Notes: generated from the sequence alone by a model not told the origin. Counted from the first letter of the stretch, positions 1 to 9,024 are shown. The stretch is 64,000 bases of DNA from Oleidesulfovibrio alaskensis DSM 16109 (GCF_000482745.1 NZ_AXWQ01000015.1:1-64000), one strand, 5' to 3'. Program-made: numbers and translations.

Positions 1-753
1 CTGACAGAATTTTTGCCAGTATCTTCAACGGGGCACCTGATCATTACGGGCTACCTGCTCGAATATACCGGCCCCAAGGCGGAATCGTTTCAGGTCGCCA
101 TACAGCTTGGAGCCATTCTGGCCGTCGTGTTTCTTTATAAGGAACGCTTTGCCGCCCTGTTTCGCTTCGGTACCGGTCACGGGCGGTTTTCCGGATTGCG
201 GGGGTGGTACCTGCTTGCTCTTACCTCTGCCCCGGCCAGCGTGCTGGGCCTTTTGACACACAGCTTTATCAAGGAGCATCTTTTCGGGCCGGTCACTGTG
301 GCATGGGCGCTGGCTGCAGGGGCGCTGTACATTCTGGCTGTTGAGCACAAAGGTGAAGGAACCCGTTACGAAACGCTGGATGATGTTTCTCCCGCGCTGG
401 CTCTGGGAATAGGCATGTTCCAGTGCCTTGCTTTGTGGCCGGGGTTCTCACGGTCGGCGGCAACCATCATGGGGGCTCTGCTGCTGGGCAGCCGGCGCCG
501 GCTTGCTGCGGAGTATTCGTTTGTCGCCGCTGTACCCATCATGTTTGCCGCCACAGGGTACGATATGTACAAATCTTATTCTCTCTTCTCTCCTGCGGAC
601 GTTCCTTTCTGGGCTGTGGGGATGCTGGTGTCTTTTGCTTCGGCATGGGCGGCGGTCAAAGGCTTTATCCATCTTGTGGGGCGGGTCACATTCCGTCCTT
701 TTGCCTGGTACCGGCTTGCGCTTGCCCCCGTCGTGCTTCTTTTTTGGAGCTGA
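1..753 (+). CDS. uppP: Undecaprenyl-diphosphatase UppP/BacA, 5' end cut by window
   Basis: Integral membrane phosphatase that converts undecaprenyl diphosphate to undecaprenyl phosphate, recycling the lipid carrier for peptidoglycan; overproduction gives bacitracin resistance. The first codons of the window already read LTEFLPVSSTGHL, the diagnostic BacA motif near the N-terminus, so only a short N-terminal piece is missing and the true start lies upstream of base 1. A second family motif, around PGFSRSAATI (about residues 146-155), carries the conserved Ser/Arg active-site elements. Several hydrophobic segments follow, as expected for a protein with about eight membrane passes. The gene ends at TGA 751-753, just before the tRNA genes. 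The family call is secure; only the start is unknown. Confidence 0.95.
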   Translation: MTEFLPVSSTGHLIITGYLLEYTGPKAESFQVAIQLGAILAVVFLYKERFAALFRFGTGHGRFSGLRGWYLLALTSAPASVLGLLTHSFIKEHLFGPVTVAWALAAGALYILAVEHKGEGTRYETLDDVSPALALGIGMFQCLALWPGFSRSAATIMGALLLGSRRRLAAEYSFVAAVPIMFAATGYDMYKSYSLFSPADVPFWAVGMLVSFASAWAAVKGFIHLVGRVTFRPFAWYRLALAPVVLLFWS

Positions 754-823
754 CGTCGAAAAACTGCTTGCAAAGCTTGGTGTTCTTGTATAAACACTGC
801 CTCCGTCGCAGCAATACATACGT

Positions 824-900
824 GGCGAGGTAGCTCAGTTGGTTAGAGCATGCGGCTCATATCCGCAGTGTCGGGGGTTCAATTCCCTCCCTCGCTACCA
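824..900 (+). tRNA. tRNA-Met (CAU), elongator type, copy 1
   Basis: A 77-nt cloverleaf folds with a 7-bp acceptor stem (GGCGAGG with CCTCGCT, first pair G-U), D arm GCTC/GAGC, a 5-bp anticodon stem, anticodon loop CTCATAT with anticodon CAT, T arm with TTCAATT, and an encoded CCA end. It lacks the C1-A72 mismatch and the three G-C pairs of initiator tRNA. It resembles elongator Met more than the Ile2 (lysidine) tRNA, though modification cannot be read from DNA. Confidence 0.93.
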
Positions 901-1039
901 CGTATCACCCGGTAGAGTCCGTAATACAGCGGGTTAGCGGCGATCAGGCTTTAAAGGGCGAATTTGTCTGCAACAGGCATTGACATTCGACATAAAAAAG
1001 GCCACAAACCAACTCCCGCAGGAACAGTCCTGCACACAT

Positions 1040-1116
1040 GGCGAGGTAGCTCAGTTGGTTAGAGCATGCGGCTCATATCCGCAGTGTCGGGGGTTCAATT
1101 CCCTCCCTCGCTACCA
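1040..1116 (+). tRNA. tRNA-Met (CAU), identical copy 2
   Basis: All 77 nt match the copy at 824-900, with the same CAT anticodon and encoded CCA. The 139-nt spacer between the two copies shows no gene. A rho-independent terminator follows ten bases after the CCA end, so the two copies may be one transcript. Confidence 0.93.
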
Positions 1117-1125
1117 TGTTTATCA

Positions 1126-1152
1126 AAGCCCCTTTCACGGGGCTTTTTTCTT
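1126..1152 (+). terminator. Rho-independent terminator after the tRNA pair
   Basis: Hairpin AAGCCCC/GGGGCTT with a six-base loop, followed by a T-rich run. It lies directly behind the second tRNA-Met and before the histidine kinase gene. This is a reason not to start the kinase further upstream. Confidence 0.85.
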
Positions 1153-1271
1153 TTTGTCCGTTCTCAGCTGCCGTCCGCTTCCGCGCCGTCTTGTCCTTAC
1201 GTTATTTACCCTCAGTTGTTTTATGCCGGAATATCATTTCCGCCCTGCTGTCAGCTATCTATATTGATGGC

Positions 1272-4200
1272 ATGATTGCTCCTGATTTCAAGCCGTTTTT
1301 TTTAAAGAAAAGCAGAAATTCCTCAGGCGTGTTCACAGCCTTTCTCACGCTGTTCATTCCTGCGGTGTTTCTGTCTGCTCTGGCCATCGCGCTTTTTCTC
1401 TATGCGGATATGCAGCACCGGATCGATCTGGAAAAAAGGCAGGAATCCGCCAGCGTGAGCAGCGCATATGACGGTATTTCCATGGAACTGAATATCGTTT
1501 TTCAGAGTATACTGAATGCGCTTAACAGAGGGTCTTTGAAGGAATACGCCGCGGTTCCCTCCTCTGAAAATTTTGCACGTCTGGTCTCTGACATGTACTC
1601 CTTTGCACTGGATAACAATCAGTTTGACCAGATTCGTATGCTTGATCCCGCAGGCATGGAACTGCTGCGCATCAACCGGAGTGACAGCGGGCCTGTTCTG
1701 GTCCCCGAAGAGAATCTGGCTGATAAATCAAGGCGCTATTATTATAAAGATATTATGGAGCTGGCTCCTGACAATATCTACATATCACGTCTGGACCTTA
1801 ATATTGAAAACGGTGTGGTTGAAGTCCCCTACAAGCCTATCATCCGTATCGGGACAAAGCTGCTGGACAGAAGCGGCAAACTTCTGGGTATCATGGTTTT
1901 TAATTACCTTGCGGATAATATGCTGAACGGCGCCTGGATGCTGCGCAGCTCCGATCAGGGTGTGCTGATGCTGCTGGATCATGAGGGATACTGGTTGCAG
2001 TCGGATACCCCTTCGCAGCACTGGGGGTTCATGTTCGGTGATACGCTGGGTATTAATTTTGCCCAGCGGCATCCGGGGGTCTGGCAGCAGATGCTGCAGA
2101 CGGGCTCCGGGCAGATCGCCACCTCTGACGGGGTGTTTACGTATGCAGCCGTCGCGGCCTCTCCGGCTGGCCACACCATCTATTCCTACAAGCAGATACA
2201 TGTGCCGGATAAGTATCTGCGCGACTGGTTCATTGTTTCCTACATGCCTTTTCCGTCCATGACGGAGTTTTTGTGGGCGGAAGGACTGCCCTACTCCATG
2301 GCATTTTTTCTTGTATGTCTGCTGAGCATGGTCGGGACATTCATGCGGGCTGGTTTTCTGCAGGAGCGCAAAGAGGCGGTGCTTGCTTTGCGGAAAAGCG
2401 AAGAACGTTTCAGAGGGATTGTCGAAACTTCGCACGACTGGATATGGGAGATGGATCTGAGCGGGTGGATTACCTATTCAAGCCCGCGCATACGGGAAAT
2501 ACTGGGATACAGTGTGGAAGAGGCATACGGGAAGCGTATTTTTGACCTTATGTCCTACAATGATGCCCGCACCGCATGGGGGCATTTTATGAAAGCAGTG
2601 GAAAACGCCGCCGCCGTTGAACACCACGAAAACGCTTTTCAGCATAAGGCCGGCCTGCGGGTGGTGCTGGAATCGAACATGGTGCCCATGGAAGGTGACT
2701 CCGGAGAACTGCTGGGCTTCAGGGGCATTGCTCGGGACGTTACGGAAAAGAAGATTGTTCTTTCCCAGCTGGAAACGGCGCGTAAAGAGGCTGAAAATGC
2801 CAGCCGGGCCAAAGGAGAGTTTCTGGCCCGTATGAGTCATGAAATCCGCACCCCCATGAATGCCGTCATCGGCATGTGCCATCTGGCGCTGAAAACAGCA
2901 CTTACGCCTAAGCAATTTGATTATCTTACAAAAATACAGTCTTCCGCCAATTCGTTGCTCGGGGTCATTAATGATGTTCTTGATTTTTCAAAAATCGAGG
3001 CCGGCAAACTGGATATGGAGCGCGTGCGGTTTAACCTGGAAACCACTTTGACAAATGTGGCCAGTGTCAATTCCATTGCGGCATCAGATAAAGGTCTGGA
3101 GTTTCTGCTTGATATGGGCAAAGACGTCCCCCTTGATCTTGTGGGAGACCCGCTGAGGCTGGGGCAGGTACTGACTAATCTGGTAAGCAATGCCATCAAA
3201 TTTACATCCAGTGGAGAGGTCATTGTTTCTGTCAAGCTTGTTAAAGGCTCTGGTGAAAAGTCCCGCATCCGTTTTGCCGTCAAAGACAGCGGCATAGGCA
3301 TCAGCAGCTCTGATCTGGCAAAGCTGTTCAACCCGTTTTCTCAGGCCGATGGCTCGATTACCCGAAAGTACGGCGGAACGGGGCTCGGGCTGAGTATCAG
3401 TAACAAGCTTGTCCAGCTGATGGGCGGCGAGATGCATGTTGAAAGTGAACCCGGCCGCGGCAGCATTTTTTCTTTTGAGCTGGAGTTTGAGCGGCACAGA
3501 ACAGATTCCGCCGCAGAGCACCTTTCATTTACCGGTCTTGAAGGCACTCGGGTGCTTGTGGCCGACGACAACTTTACATCGCGCGCCATTCTTAAAGAGG
3601 TTCTGGAGTCCCTCCGCTTTGATGTGACTCTTGCAGAATCAGGTGAAGAGGCGGTCGATCTTGTTCAGAAAACAGCCGAACCCTTCAAGGTAGTGCTGCT
3701 TGACTGGCGGATGCCCGGTCTGGACGGTCTGGCGTGTGCACGGCATATCAGGCAGCTTGATCTGCCGGTGCGCCCCACCATTCTTATTATTACCGCTTAC
3801 GGACGTGAAGAGGTTCTGGGTGAAATTCCGTCAGAGATTATTGACGGGGTGTTGCTCAAGCCTGTTGCCAGATCTCTGCTGTTGAATACCATCCTTGATG
3901 CCCTTCCGGAATACAGCAGCCGCCCCGAGCAGGAAAGCCGCATTATCCAGATAGATACGGCTCAGTTACGGCAGGAGCTGGCAGATACCAGCGTGCTGGT
4001 TGTTGAGGACAATAAAATCAACAGACAGATCGCCAAGGAACTGCTGGAAGGTGTCGGTGTGCGCGTCACACTGGCGGGTGATGGGCTTGAGGCTTTGGCT
4101 CTTGTGGAAAACTATGACTTTGATCTGATTTTTATGGATATCCAGATGCCCAGAATGGACGGGCTTGAAGCCTGCCGGCGTATCAGGCAGTTGCAGCACA

Positions 4201-5057
4201 AAAAGCAGCCACCGGTCGTAGCCATGACGGCGCATGCTCTGGCCGGCGACAGAGAGACCAGCCTGCGTGCAGGTATGAATGATCATATAACCAAGCCGAT
4301 AGACCCTGATGAGCTGTATGCTGCGCTGGCAAACTGGATAAAACGGAACCATGCCCCAGAAGGGGCGGACGGCATTGCGTCTTCTGCCGAGATGGAACTG
4401 CCGCAGCCTGATGACGCTGGTGATGATGCGGATCAGCCGTATTCTTCAAGATATGCAGATGCTCCCCTGCTCGATTTTGAATCGGGGCTGAAACGGATCA
4501 AAGGGAACAGAAAGCTGTACAACGGGCTGTTGCGAGAGTTTGCGGATGAGTTTGCAACATATCCGCAAACCATAAGGCAGTATATCGGGCAGGATATGCC
4601 AGATGAGGCAAGACGGGTTAATCATGCCCTGCGCGGTGTTGCCGGTAATATCGGCGCCAAGCGCCTGTACAATATCTCAATTGAAATCAGTGACTGCCTT
4701 AAGGAACAGCTGCTTGAGTGCGCGCCTCTGGTGACGGAACTGGGCAGCAGCATGCTTATGACGCTCCGCGAGATAGAGCATTATCTGGAAACACTTGAAG
4801 CGGAATATGCCCCTGAATCCGGTCATGTATCTTCAGAGGGGCTTGCGGAACAGGTTGAAAAGCTGCGTGCACTTCTTAAAGTGCATGATACGCGTGCACT
4901 TGAATCTGTTGAAGGCTTGAAAAGCGTTCTGCAGGGCAGTCAGCCGGATATATACGATGATCTTGTCCGCGCGCTGAATAAGTTCGACTTTAAGGCTGCG
5001 CTGAAGCTTCTTGACCGTATACATCTGCAAACCGAAGAGAACGGGATGGTGCAATGA
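1272..5057 (+). CDS. Hybrid histidine kinase: periplasmic sensor-PAS-HisKA-HATPase-REC-REC-Hpt
   Basis: BarA-like sensor kinase of 1261 residues for a multistep phosphorelay. The N-terminal membrane segment is at residues 21-45. A Cache-like extracytoplasmic sensor region follows, then a second membrane segment near 337-360 and a PAS domain near 378-500. HisKA holds the phosphoacceptor His523 in MSHEIRTP. The HATPase domain has N and G boxes (LVSNAIKF, GGTGLGLSI). Receiver 1 has Asp811 (LLDWRMPG), receiver 2 has Asp956 (FMDIQMPRMDG), and the C-terminal Hpt domain has His1118 (NHALRGVAGNIGA). The frame stays open upstream to 1116, but that part overlaps the tRNA and its terminator, so ATG 1272 is chosen; no strong ribosome binding site is visible. 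The stop overlaps the next start (ATGA), so the HD-GYP regulator is the likely partner. The signal is unknown. Confidence 0.92.
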   Translation: MIAPDFKPFFLKKSRNSSGVFTAFLTLFIPAVFLSALAIALFLYADMQHRIDLEKRQESASVSSAYDGISMELNIVFQSILNALNRGSLKEYAAVPSSENFARLVSDMYSFALDNNQFDQIRMLDPAGMELLRINRSDSGPVLVPEENLADKSRRYYYKDIMELAPDNIYISRLDLNIENGVVEVPYKPIIRIGTKLLDRSGKLLGIMVFNYLADNMLNGAWMLRSSDQGVLMLLDHEGYWLQSDTPSQHWGFMFGDTLGINFAQRHPGVWQQMLQTGSGQIATSDGVFTYAAVAASPAGHTIYSYKQIHVPDKYLRDWFIVSYMPFPSMTEFLWAEGLPYSMAFFLVCLLSMVGTFMRAGFLQERKEAVLALRKSEERFRGIVETSHDWIWEMDLSGWITYSSPRIREILGYSVEEAYGKRIFDLMSYNDARTAWGHFMKAVENAAAVEHHENAFQHKAGLRVVLESNMVPMEGDSGELLGFRGIARDVTEKKIVLSQLETARKEAENASRAKGEFLARMSHEIRTPMNAVIGMCHLALKTALTPKQFDYLTKIQSSANSLLGVINDVLDFSKIEAGKLDMERVRFNLETTLTNVASVNSIAASDKGLEFLLDMGKDVPLDLVGDPLRLGQVLTNLVSNAIKFTSSGEVIVSVKLVKGSGEKSRIRFAVKDSGIGISSSDLAKLFNPFSQADGSITRKYGGTGLGLSISNKLVQLMGGEMHVESEPGRGSIFSFELEFERHRTDSAAEHLSFTGLEGTRVLVADDNFTSRAILKEVLESLRFDVTLAESGEEAVDLVQKTAEPFKVVLLDWRMPGLDGLACARHIRQLDLPVRPTILIITAYGREEVLGEIPSEIIDGVLLKPVARSLLLNTILDALPEYSSRPEQESRIIQIDTAQLRQELADTSVLVVEDNKINRQIAKELLEGVGVRVTLAGDGLEALALVENYDFDLIFMDIQMPRMDGLEACRRIRQLQHKKQPPVVAMTAHALAGDRETSLRAGMNDHITKPIDPDELYAALANWIKRNHAPEGADGIASSAEMELPQPDDAGDDADQPYSSRYADAPLLDFESGLKRIKGNRKLYNGLLREFADEFATYPQTIRQYIGQDMPDEARRVNHALRGVAGNIGAKRLYNISIEISDCLKEQLLECAPLVTELGSSMLMTLREIEHYLETLEAEYAPESGHVSSEGLAEQVEKLRALLKVHDTRALESVEGLKSVLQGSQPDIYDDLVRALNKFDFKAALKLLDRIHLQTEENGMVQ

Positions 5058-6145
5058 TGAAAAGAACCAACCGGATTCTCATAGTTGATGACAACCATGT
5101 GAATATTCTTATCCTTAAGCAGATTCTGGAACAGGAGCATCAGGTGTTTGCTGCTGTAAACGGATACGAGGCTCTTGAACTGGCCTCGGGGCCGATGAAG
5201 CCCGACATTATTCTGCTGGATGTGCTGATGCCTGAAATGGACGGGTACGAAGTGTGCCGCAGATTAAAGGAAAATGACGAGACGCGCGATATTCCTGTTC
5301 TTTTTGTAACTACACAGGGAGAAGAAGAGGATGAGGCTGCCGGTCTTGCTCTGGGGGCTGTGGATTACATAGTCAAGCCGGTACGCCCTTCCATAGTGCT
5401 TGCGCGGGTACGGAATCATCTGCAACTGAAGACGCATCAGGATCAGCTGGAAGATCTGGTGCGGGACAGAACCCGTGAGCTGCAGCTGACTCAGGATGTG
5501 ACTATTTTTTCATTGGCCTGCCTTGCCGAAATGCGTGACAACGAACTTGGTGGGCATTTTAAGCGGACGCAGAACTATGTCCGCCTGCTTGCTTCCGCCG
5601 CCAAGGCCAAAGGTGCCTATAAGGAATATTGGCGTCAGATTTCTGTAAGTATGCTGCACAAGTCTGCCCCCCTGCATGACGTGGGCAAGGTTGGCGTACC
5701 CGACAATATTCTGCTGAAGCCGGGCAAGCTTACAGAAGAAGAATTTGCCATCATGAAGCTGCATACGGTGTATGGCAGGGACTCTCTGGAGCGAGCGGAG
5801 TCGTTGCTGCAGTACAAGTCTTTTCTGAGCGTTGCCAAAGAAATAGCTTATTCGCATCACGAGCGGTGGGACGGCCGTGGCTACCCTGAAGGACTTGCCG
5901 GCGATGCTATTCCCGTTTCGGGCAGGATTATGGCTGTTGCCGATGTGTATGACGCACTTATCAGCAAAAGAGTGTATAAAGATCCCCTTCCCCATTCCAC
6001 TGCCGTGCAGATAGTGCTGGAGGGCAGCGGCAATCATTTTGATCCTGTGTTGTGTGAACTGTTTGAACGACATCAGGAAGAAATCCGCGCCATAGCCATC
6101 GCAGACGCAGATCTGGAAGAAGAGCGTGAGGCATTGAGGAGATGA
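5054..6145 (+). CDS. Response regulator with HD-GYP domain (c-di-GMP phosphodiesterase, RpfG type)
   Basis: Output protein of the phosphorelay, 363 residues. An N-terminal receiver domain has the acidic pair IVDD and phosphoacceptor Asp56 (LLDVLMPEMDG). A linker helix leads to an HD-GYP domain with His208-Asp209 (LHDVGKVGVPD), the paired histidines SHHERWDGRGYP, and the GYP triplet at about 276-278. HD-GYP domains hydrolyse c-di-GMP to pGpG or GMP, so phosphorylation by the upstream kinase probably alters c-di-GMP turnover. The start ATG overlaps the kinase stop by four bases. All metal-binding residues that can be recognised are present, so activity is expected. Together with the cyclase at 41 kb and the PilZ protein at 27 kb, it gives this window three c-di-GMP genes. 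Confidence 0.93.
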   Translation: MMKRTNRILIVDDNHVNILILKQILEQEHQVFAAVNGYEALELASGPMKPDIILLDVLMPEMDGYEVCRRLKENDETRDIPVLFVTTQGEEEDEAAGLALGAVDYIVKPVRPSIVLARVRNHLQLKTHQDQLEDLVRDRTRELQLTQDVTIFSLACLAEMRDNELGGHFKRTQNYVRLLASAAKAKGAYKEYWRQISVSMLHKSAPLHDVGKVGVPDNILLKPGKLTEEEFAIMKLHTVYGRDSLERAESLLQYKSFLSVAKEIAYSHHERWDGRGYPEGLAGDAIPVSGRIMAVADVYDALISKRVYKDPLPHSTAVQIVLEGSGNHFDPVLCELFERHQEEIRAIAIADADLEEEREALRR

Positions 6146-6164
6146 CCGTTCAGGGCGGTGCCAT

Positions 6165-7352
6165 ATGATACATACCGCAGAACGCTTTTCCGTGCTTTGT
6201 GTGGATGATATGCCGGCCAATCTTGCCGTTCTTGATGGTATCCTGCGCGACGAATACATTGTGCTTACGGCTACCAACGGGCACGATGCACTGGAAATCG
6301 CAACGGGAGACTCTCCGCCGGATCTTATCCTGCTGGATGTGGTGATGCCTGGTATGGACGGGTATCAGGTTTGCCGGACGTTAAAAAAAATACCGGCTAC
6401 TGCGGCCATTCCGGTTATATTCGTGACATCACTGGATGATGAGGGCAATGAGGAAAAAGGGTTCAGCCTGGGGGCTGTGGATTACGTCCAGAAGCCTTTT
6501 TCTCAGCTTGTCATCCGTGCACGGGTAAGAGCGCATCTGGTGATATACCGCACTCAGCGCATTCTTGAAAAGACAGTCAGAGAGCGGACAAGAGCTCTGG
6601 AACGTGCAAAAGAAAAAGCTGAAGAAGCCAACAGAGCCAAAACCGTTTTTCTGGCTAACGTCAGCCATGAACTGCGCACTCCGCTTAACGGAGTGCTGGG
6701 GATGGCACAACTGCTCTCCTCCACTTCCATGAGCGGTGAACAGCGGTACCTTCTTGCCAGCCTGAAGCAGTCGGCGGGCAGGCTGGGGTCGCTGGTTTCC
6801 GACATCCTTGAACACTCGAGCCTTGAAGCAGGAATGCTTCGTCCTTCCCAAGATAATTTTGTTCTGAAGGAAGCTCTGGCTCCGCTGATAAGGCACTTTG
6901 GTGCTGTGGCGGATAAAAAAAATATTCTGTTCACGCACACAGTGCAGGATGGTGTTCCCCGCACGCTTGCCGGAGACCGCGGGGCTTTGATCCAGATTCT
7001 GCACAATCTGCTTGATAACGCATGCAACTACACCTCTGTCGGGACTGTGGATCTGCATGTTGCTCTCTGGACGTGCGAAAATATCTGCACAGCCGACAAC
7101 CGGAGAGCTGTCTGGTTGCGTTTTGATGTGCGTGATACAGGCAGTGGTATTCCGGAAGCCAAGGGGGGGGATATCTTTGCTCCTTTTTCCATCGCGGAGC
7201 ATTTTCTTACAAAGCGTTTGGGCGGGGCCGGTCTGGGGCTGGCTGTGGCCAGACAGCTGGCAGAGCGTGATGGCGGGGAAATCAGCTTTGTCAGCAAAGA
7301 AGGTGTGGGCAGCACCTTCAGCGTGGTTCTTCCCTTTTTGCTTCCCTGCTGA
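6165..7352 (+). CDS. Receiver-histidine kinase (REC-HisKA-HATPase), soluble
   Basis: A 395-residue protein with an N-terminal receiver (acidic pair CVDD, Asp58 in LLDVVMPGMDG, Lys in QKPF). A coiled-coil linker at about 125-155 leads to HisKA with His168 (NVSHELRTPLNG), then a HATPase domain with the N box LLDNACNY and glycine-rich GGAGLGLAVA. No membrane segment is seen, so it is cytoplasmic and gets its input by phosphotransfer to its own receiver or by protein contact. It lies 19 bases after the HD-GYP gene on the same strand, which suggests one signalling operon. It may take phosphate from the Hpt domain of the first kinase and pass the signal on. The start ATG 6165 is followed directly by the receiver sequence. 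Confidence 0.9.
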   Translation: MIHTAERFSVLCVDDMPANLAVLDGILRDEYIVLTATNGHDALEIATGDSPPDLILLDVVMPGMDGYQVCRTLKKIPATAAIPVIFVTSLDDEGNEEKGFSLGAVDYVQKPFSQLVIRARVRAHLVIYRTQRILEKTVRERTRALERAKEKAEEANRAKTVFLANVSHELRTPLNGVLGMAQLLSSTSMSGEQRYLLASLKQSAGRLGSLVSDILEHSSLEAGMLRPSQDNFVLKEALAPLIRHFGAVADKKNILFTHTVQDGVPRTLAGDRGALIQILHNLLDNACNYTSVGTVDLHVALWTCENICTADNRRAVWLRFDVRDTGSGIPEAKGGDIFAPFSIAEHFLTKRLGGAGLGLAVARQLAERDGGEISFVSKEGVGSTFSVVLPFLLPC

Positions 7353-7439
7353 ATGCCTGTTCTGGCATCCATTTTGCTACTTCCCTGCGGAATGCCCTGA
7401 GGGGGAAATACATGCAGTGTCGGTCAGGAGGTAGCTTCC

Positions 7440-8024
7440 GTGCCTATAGATGGCGCTTTTAACCCGTTAGCCAGAATGATGCACATTTCGCACAGCGAAA
7501 GGGCGCATTCTGCCGGTGCAGACGATAATGCGCCTCCTGCCCGTCCGGCCGAAAGTCTGGCCCGTCTGACGGACAGAATCAGTCTTTCGGCTGTGGACCC
7601 CGCAGTGCGCCGGCAACTGGAGGCCATAGCAGAACAGGGGGGGAGTCTTGCTCCGGTGCTGGAAAACAACATATCTCAGCTGCAGGATGCCTTTATTGAT
7701 GGGTTGCGCAGTGCTTTGACCAGCGCAGGTCTGAGCGTTGATGAAAAGGTAACTTTGCAGCTGCAGGACGGAGAGCTTGCCGTGCTGGGCGGCCATCCGG
7801 ACAAGCACAAGCTGGACATGGCTGTTGCCGCCGTTCCGGAACTTAAAGAGTCTTTTACTGAAATCAAGGCGCAGGCCGAACTGGTGCGGGATTTGAACAG
7901 CATACAGGCTGCTGTCAACGCCAGCGGCAGACACGAGAGGTATCTTGCTCAGTCATCTCTGGGCGGAAGAGACTTCCGGGTGAGCCTCAGGGGATCCATG
8001 TCTCACTTCTATTTTGCCGGTTAA
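7440..8024 (+). CDS. Conserved-looking hypothetical protein, 194 residues
   Basis: Not recognised. GTG start at 7440 with an AGGAGG ribosome binding site at 7426-7431. The protein has no signal peptide or membrane segment. Its N-terminus is rich in His, Ala and Pro and looks disordered; residues from about 40 to 170 look helical with repeated Leu/Glu spacing (LARLTDRISL, LKESFTEIKAQAELV), and no Cys is present. Similar small proteins of flagellar or surface systems exist, but nothing here fixes a role. It stands 87 bases after the receiver kinase and before ssrA. It could belong to the signalling operon or be independent. Confidence 0.6.
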   Translation: MPIDGAFNPLARMMHISHSERAHSAGADDNAPPARPAESLARLTDRISLSAVDPAVRRQLEAIAEQGGSLAPVLENNISQLQDAFIDGLRSALTSAGLSVDEKVTLQLQDGELAVLGGHPDKHKLDMAVAAVPELKESFTEIKAQAELVRDLNSIQAAVNASGRHERYLAQSSLGGRDFRVSLRGSMSHFYFAG

Positions 8025-8100
8025 CGTTTTCCCCCTTGCCAGCCGCTCTGTTAATGGCTACATGGTGTGTGCAGCCGGACAGAATCCCTTCTGTGGCCGG

Positions 8101-8106
8101 TAATAT
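8101..8106 (+). promoter_or_regulatory. Possible -10 element of the ssrA promoter
   Basis: TAATAT lies 12 bases before the first base of mature tmRNA, the expected distance for a -10 box. No good -35 match is seen at the right spacing (GACAGA near 8078 is weak). Position is the main support. Confidence 0.35.
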
Positions 8107-8118
8107 TTTGTTTATGAA

Positions 8119-8478
8119 GGGGGCGCACTGGTTTCGACGGGGATAAAGAAGCCGGAGTGGCAGGTCGAGGCGCCGCTGGCCTCGTTAAAAGCGGCACAAA
8201 TGTAATTGCCAACAACGATTACGATTACGCAATGGCAGCCTAATTAGGCTTGCCGCACTGATTGGCTGACGTCAGATACGCCGACCAGTGACAAACTTAT
8301 CCGACTGGCACCCAAAGCCGTCTGTCGCAGCGGGTGTAAGATTTTTTAAGACAGACTTGCCGCCGGTAGCCCGATCAGGGGCATCATCGGATGGCGAGCT
8401 TGAATACCTGATCTAAACCTGTAGAAGCTTCGAGTGGACTGTTCTCGGACGCGGGTTCGATTCCCGCCGCCTCCACCA
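8119..8478 (+). ncRNA. ssrA: tmRNA (ssrA), tag ANNDYDYAMAA
   Basis: tmRNA rescues stalled ribosomes with SmpB and tags the unfinished protein. The 360-nt gene starts GGGGGCGCACTGGTTTCGAC, the usual 5' tRNA-like half. It ends with the T arm GGGTTCGATTCCC and CCGCCTCCACCA. The 7-bp acceptor stem GGGGGCG/CGCCTCC pairs with one G-U. The tag frame 8208-8243 reads ANNDYDYAMAA then TAA. Tags beginning ANNDYDYA are typical of Desulfovibrio. The 3' end of ssrA is a common integration target for genomic islands, and foreign-looking DNA begins right behind it. Confidence 0.97.
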
Positions 8479-8492
8479 TTTCAAAAAGACAG

Positions 8493-8538
8493 ACCCGTCC
8501 ACTAACCGCGTCCGGTTATGGGGCGGGTTTTGTTTTTC
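8493..8538 (+). terminator. Rho-independent terminator of ssrA
   Basis: An outer stem ACCCG/CGGGT encloses an inner stem AACCG/CGGTT, followed by TTTTGTTTTT. It lies 14 bases behind the CCA end. Either the native ssrA terminator stayed in place or the island brought its own. Confidence 0.75.
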
Positions 8539-8592
8539 TGCGTATTGTCAGCGACTTACGTCGCTTTCAGGGTGTCGGTACTGCCGCCCTGA

Positions 8593-8781
8593 TCACTCCC
8601 TTTTCGGGAAACTTGTCATATCCCGCTTCTCTTTCGCCTCGAAATTCTCCGCATTCTTACCCCCAATCTCCGGACCTCGTCCGGTGTCCTGCATTTTTTC
8701 CTGCAACCGCTGTTCGGCGATCTCGTCGGCAAACTGGTTGATACTCTTCATGATTCCGTCAAACAGGTCGTTGATGTCCAT
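8593..8781 (-). CDS. Small hypothetical protein at the left end of the island
   Basis: A 62-residue, strongly charged, probably helical protein with no family that can be named. The minus-strand ATG at 8781 is preceded by GAGGAG at a normal distance, the main reason to accept it. It points away from the HTH gene, so the 243-bp region between them would hold divergent promoters. It could be a remnant of a larger island gene; the C-terminal part is mostly Lys, Glu and Arg. Confidence 0.45.
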   Translation of the reverse strand: MDINDLFDGIMKSINQFADEIAEQRLQEKMQDTGRGPEIGGKNAENFEAKEKRDMTSFPKRE

Positions 8782-8810
8782 GGTCGGTGCTCCTCGTTGT
8801 GGTTTATGCC

Positions 8811-8913
8811 CTTACTTACCGGAGAGACGGAGAAAGTGTCGGGCGTCGGTTGAATTTTTTGGTGATGGCCTTCTCTGGGGACTTACTTACCGGGCGGAGG
8901 CGGGATGTGTCGG
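8811..8913. repeat. Imperfect direct repeat upstream of the HTH gene
   Basis: Two copies of about 33 bases, at 8811-8843 and 8882-8913, share the start CTTACTTACCGG and the end GTGTCGG with a G-rich middle. Centre-to-centre spacing is about 71 bases. They sit between the divergent small gene and the HTH gene and could be binding sites for that HTH protein. Confidence 0.5.
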
Positions 8914-9024
8914 AAAAGTCCTGCAATTGGCCATATTTCCTGTTTTCTTCTTGTCTTTATGGGTGTCCAGGGTTATCTTTCTTTATCAATTTTTCACTAC
9001 GAATCTCTTCCGAACGGTGAGGTT

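Noticed and set aside
1116..1271. Longer start of the first histidine kinase
   Set aside because: The 52 additional codons overlap the tRNA end and its terminator and do not look like protein; ATG 1272 precedes the membrane segment.
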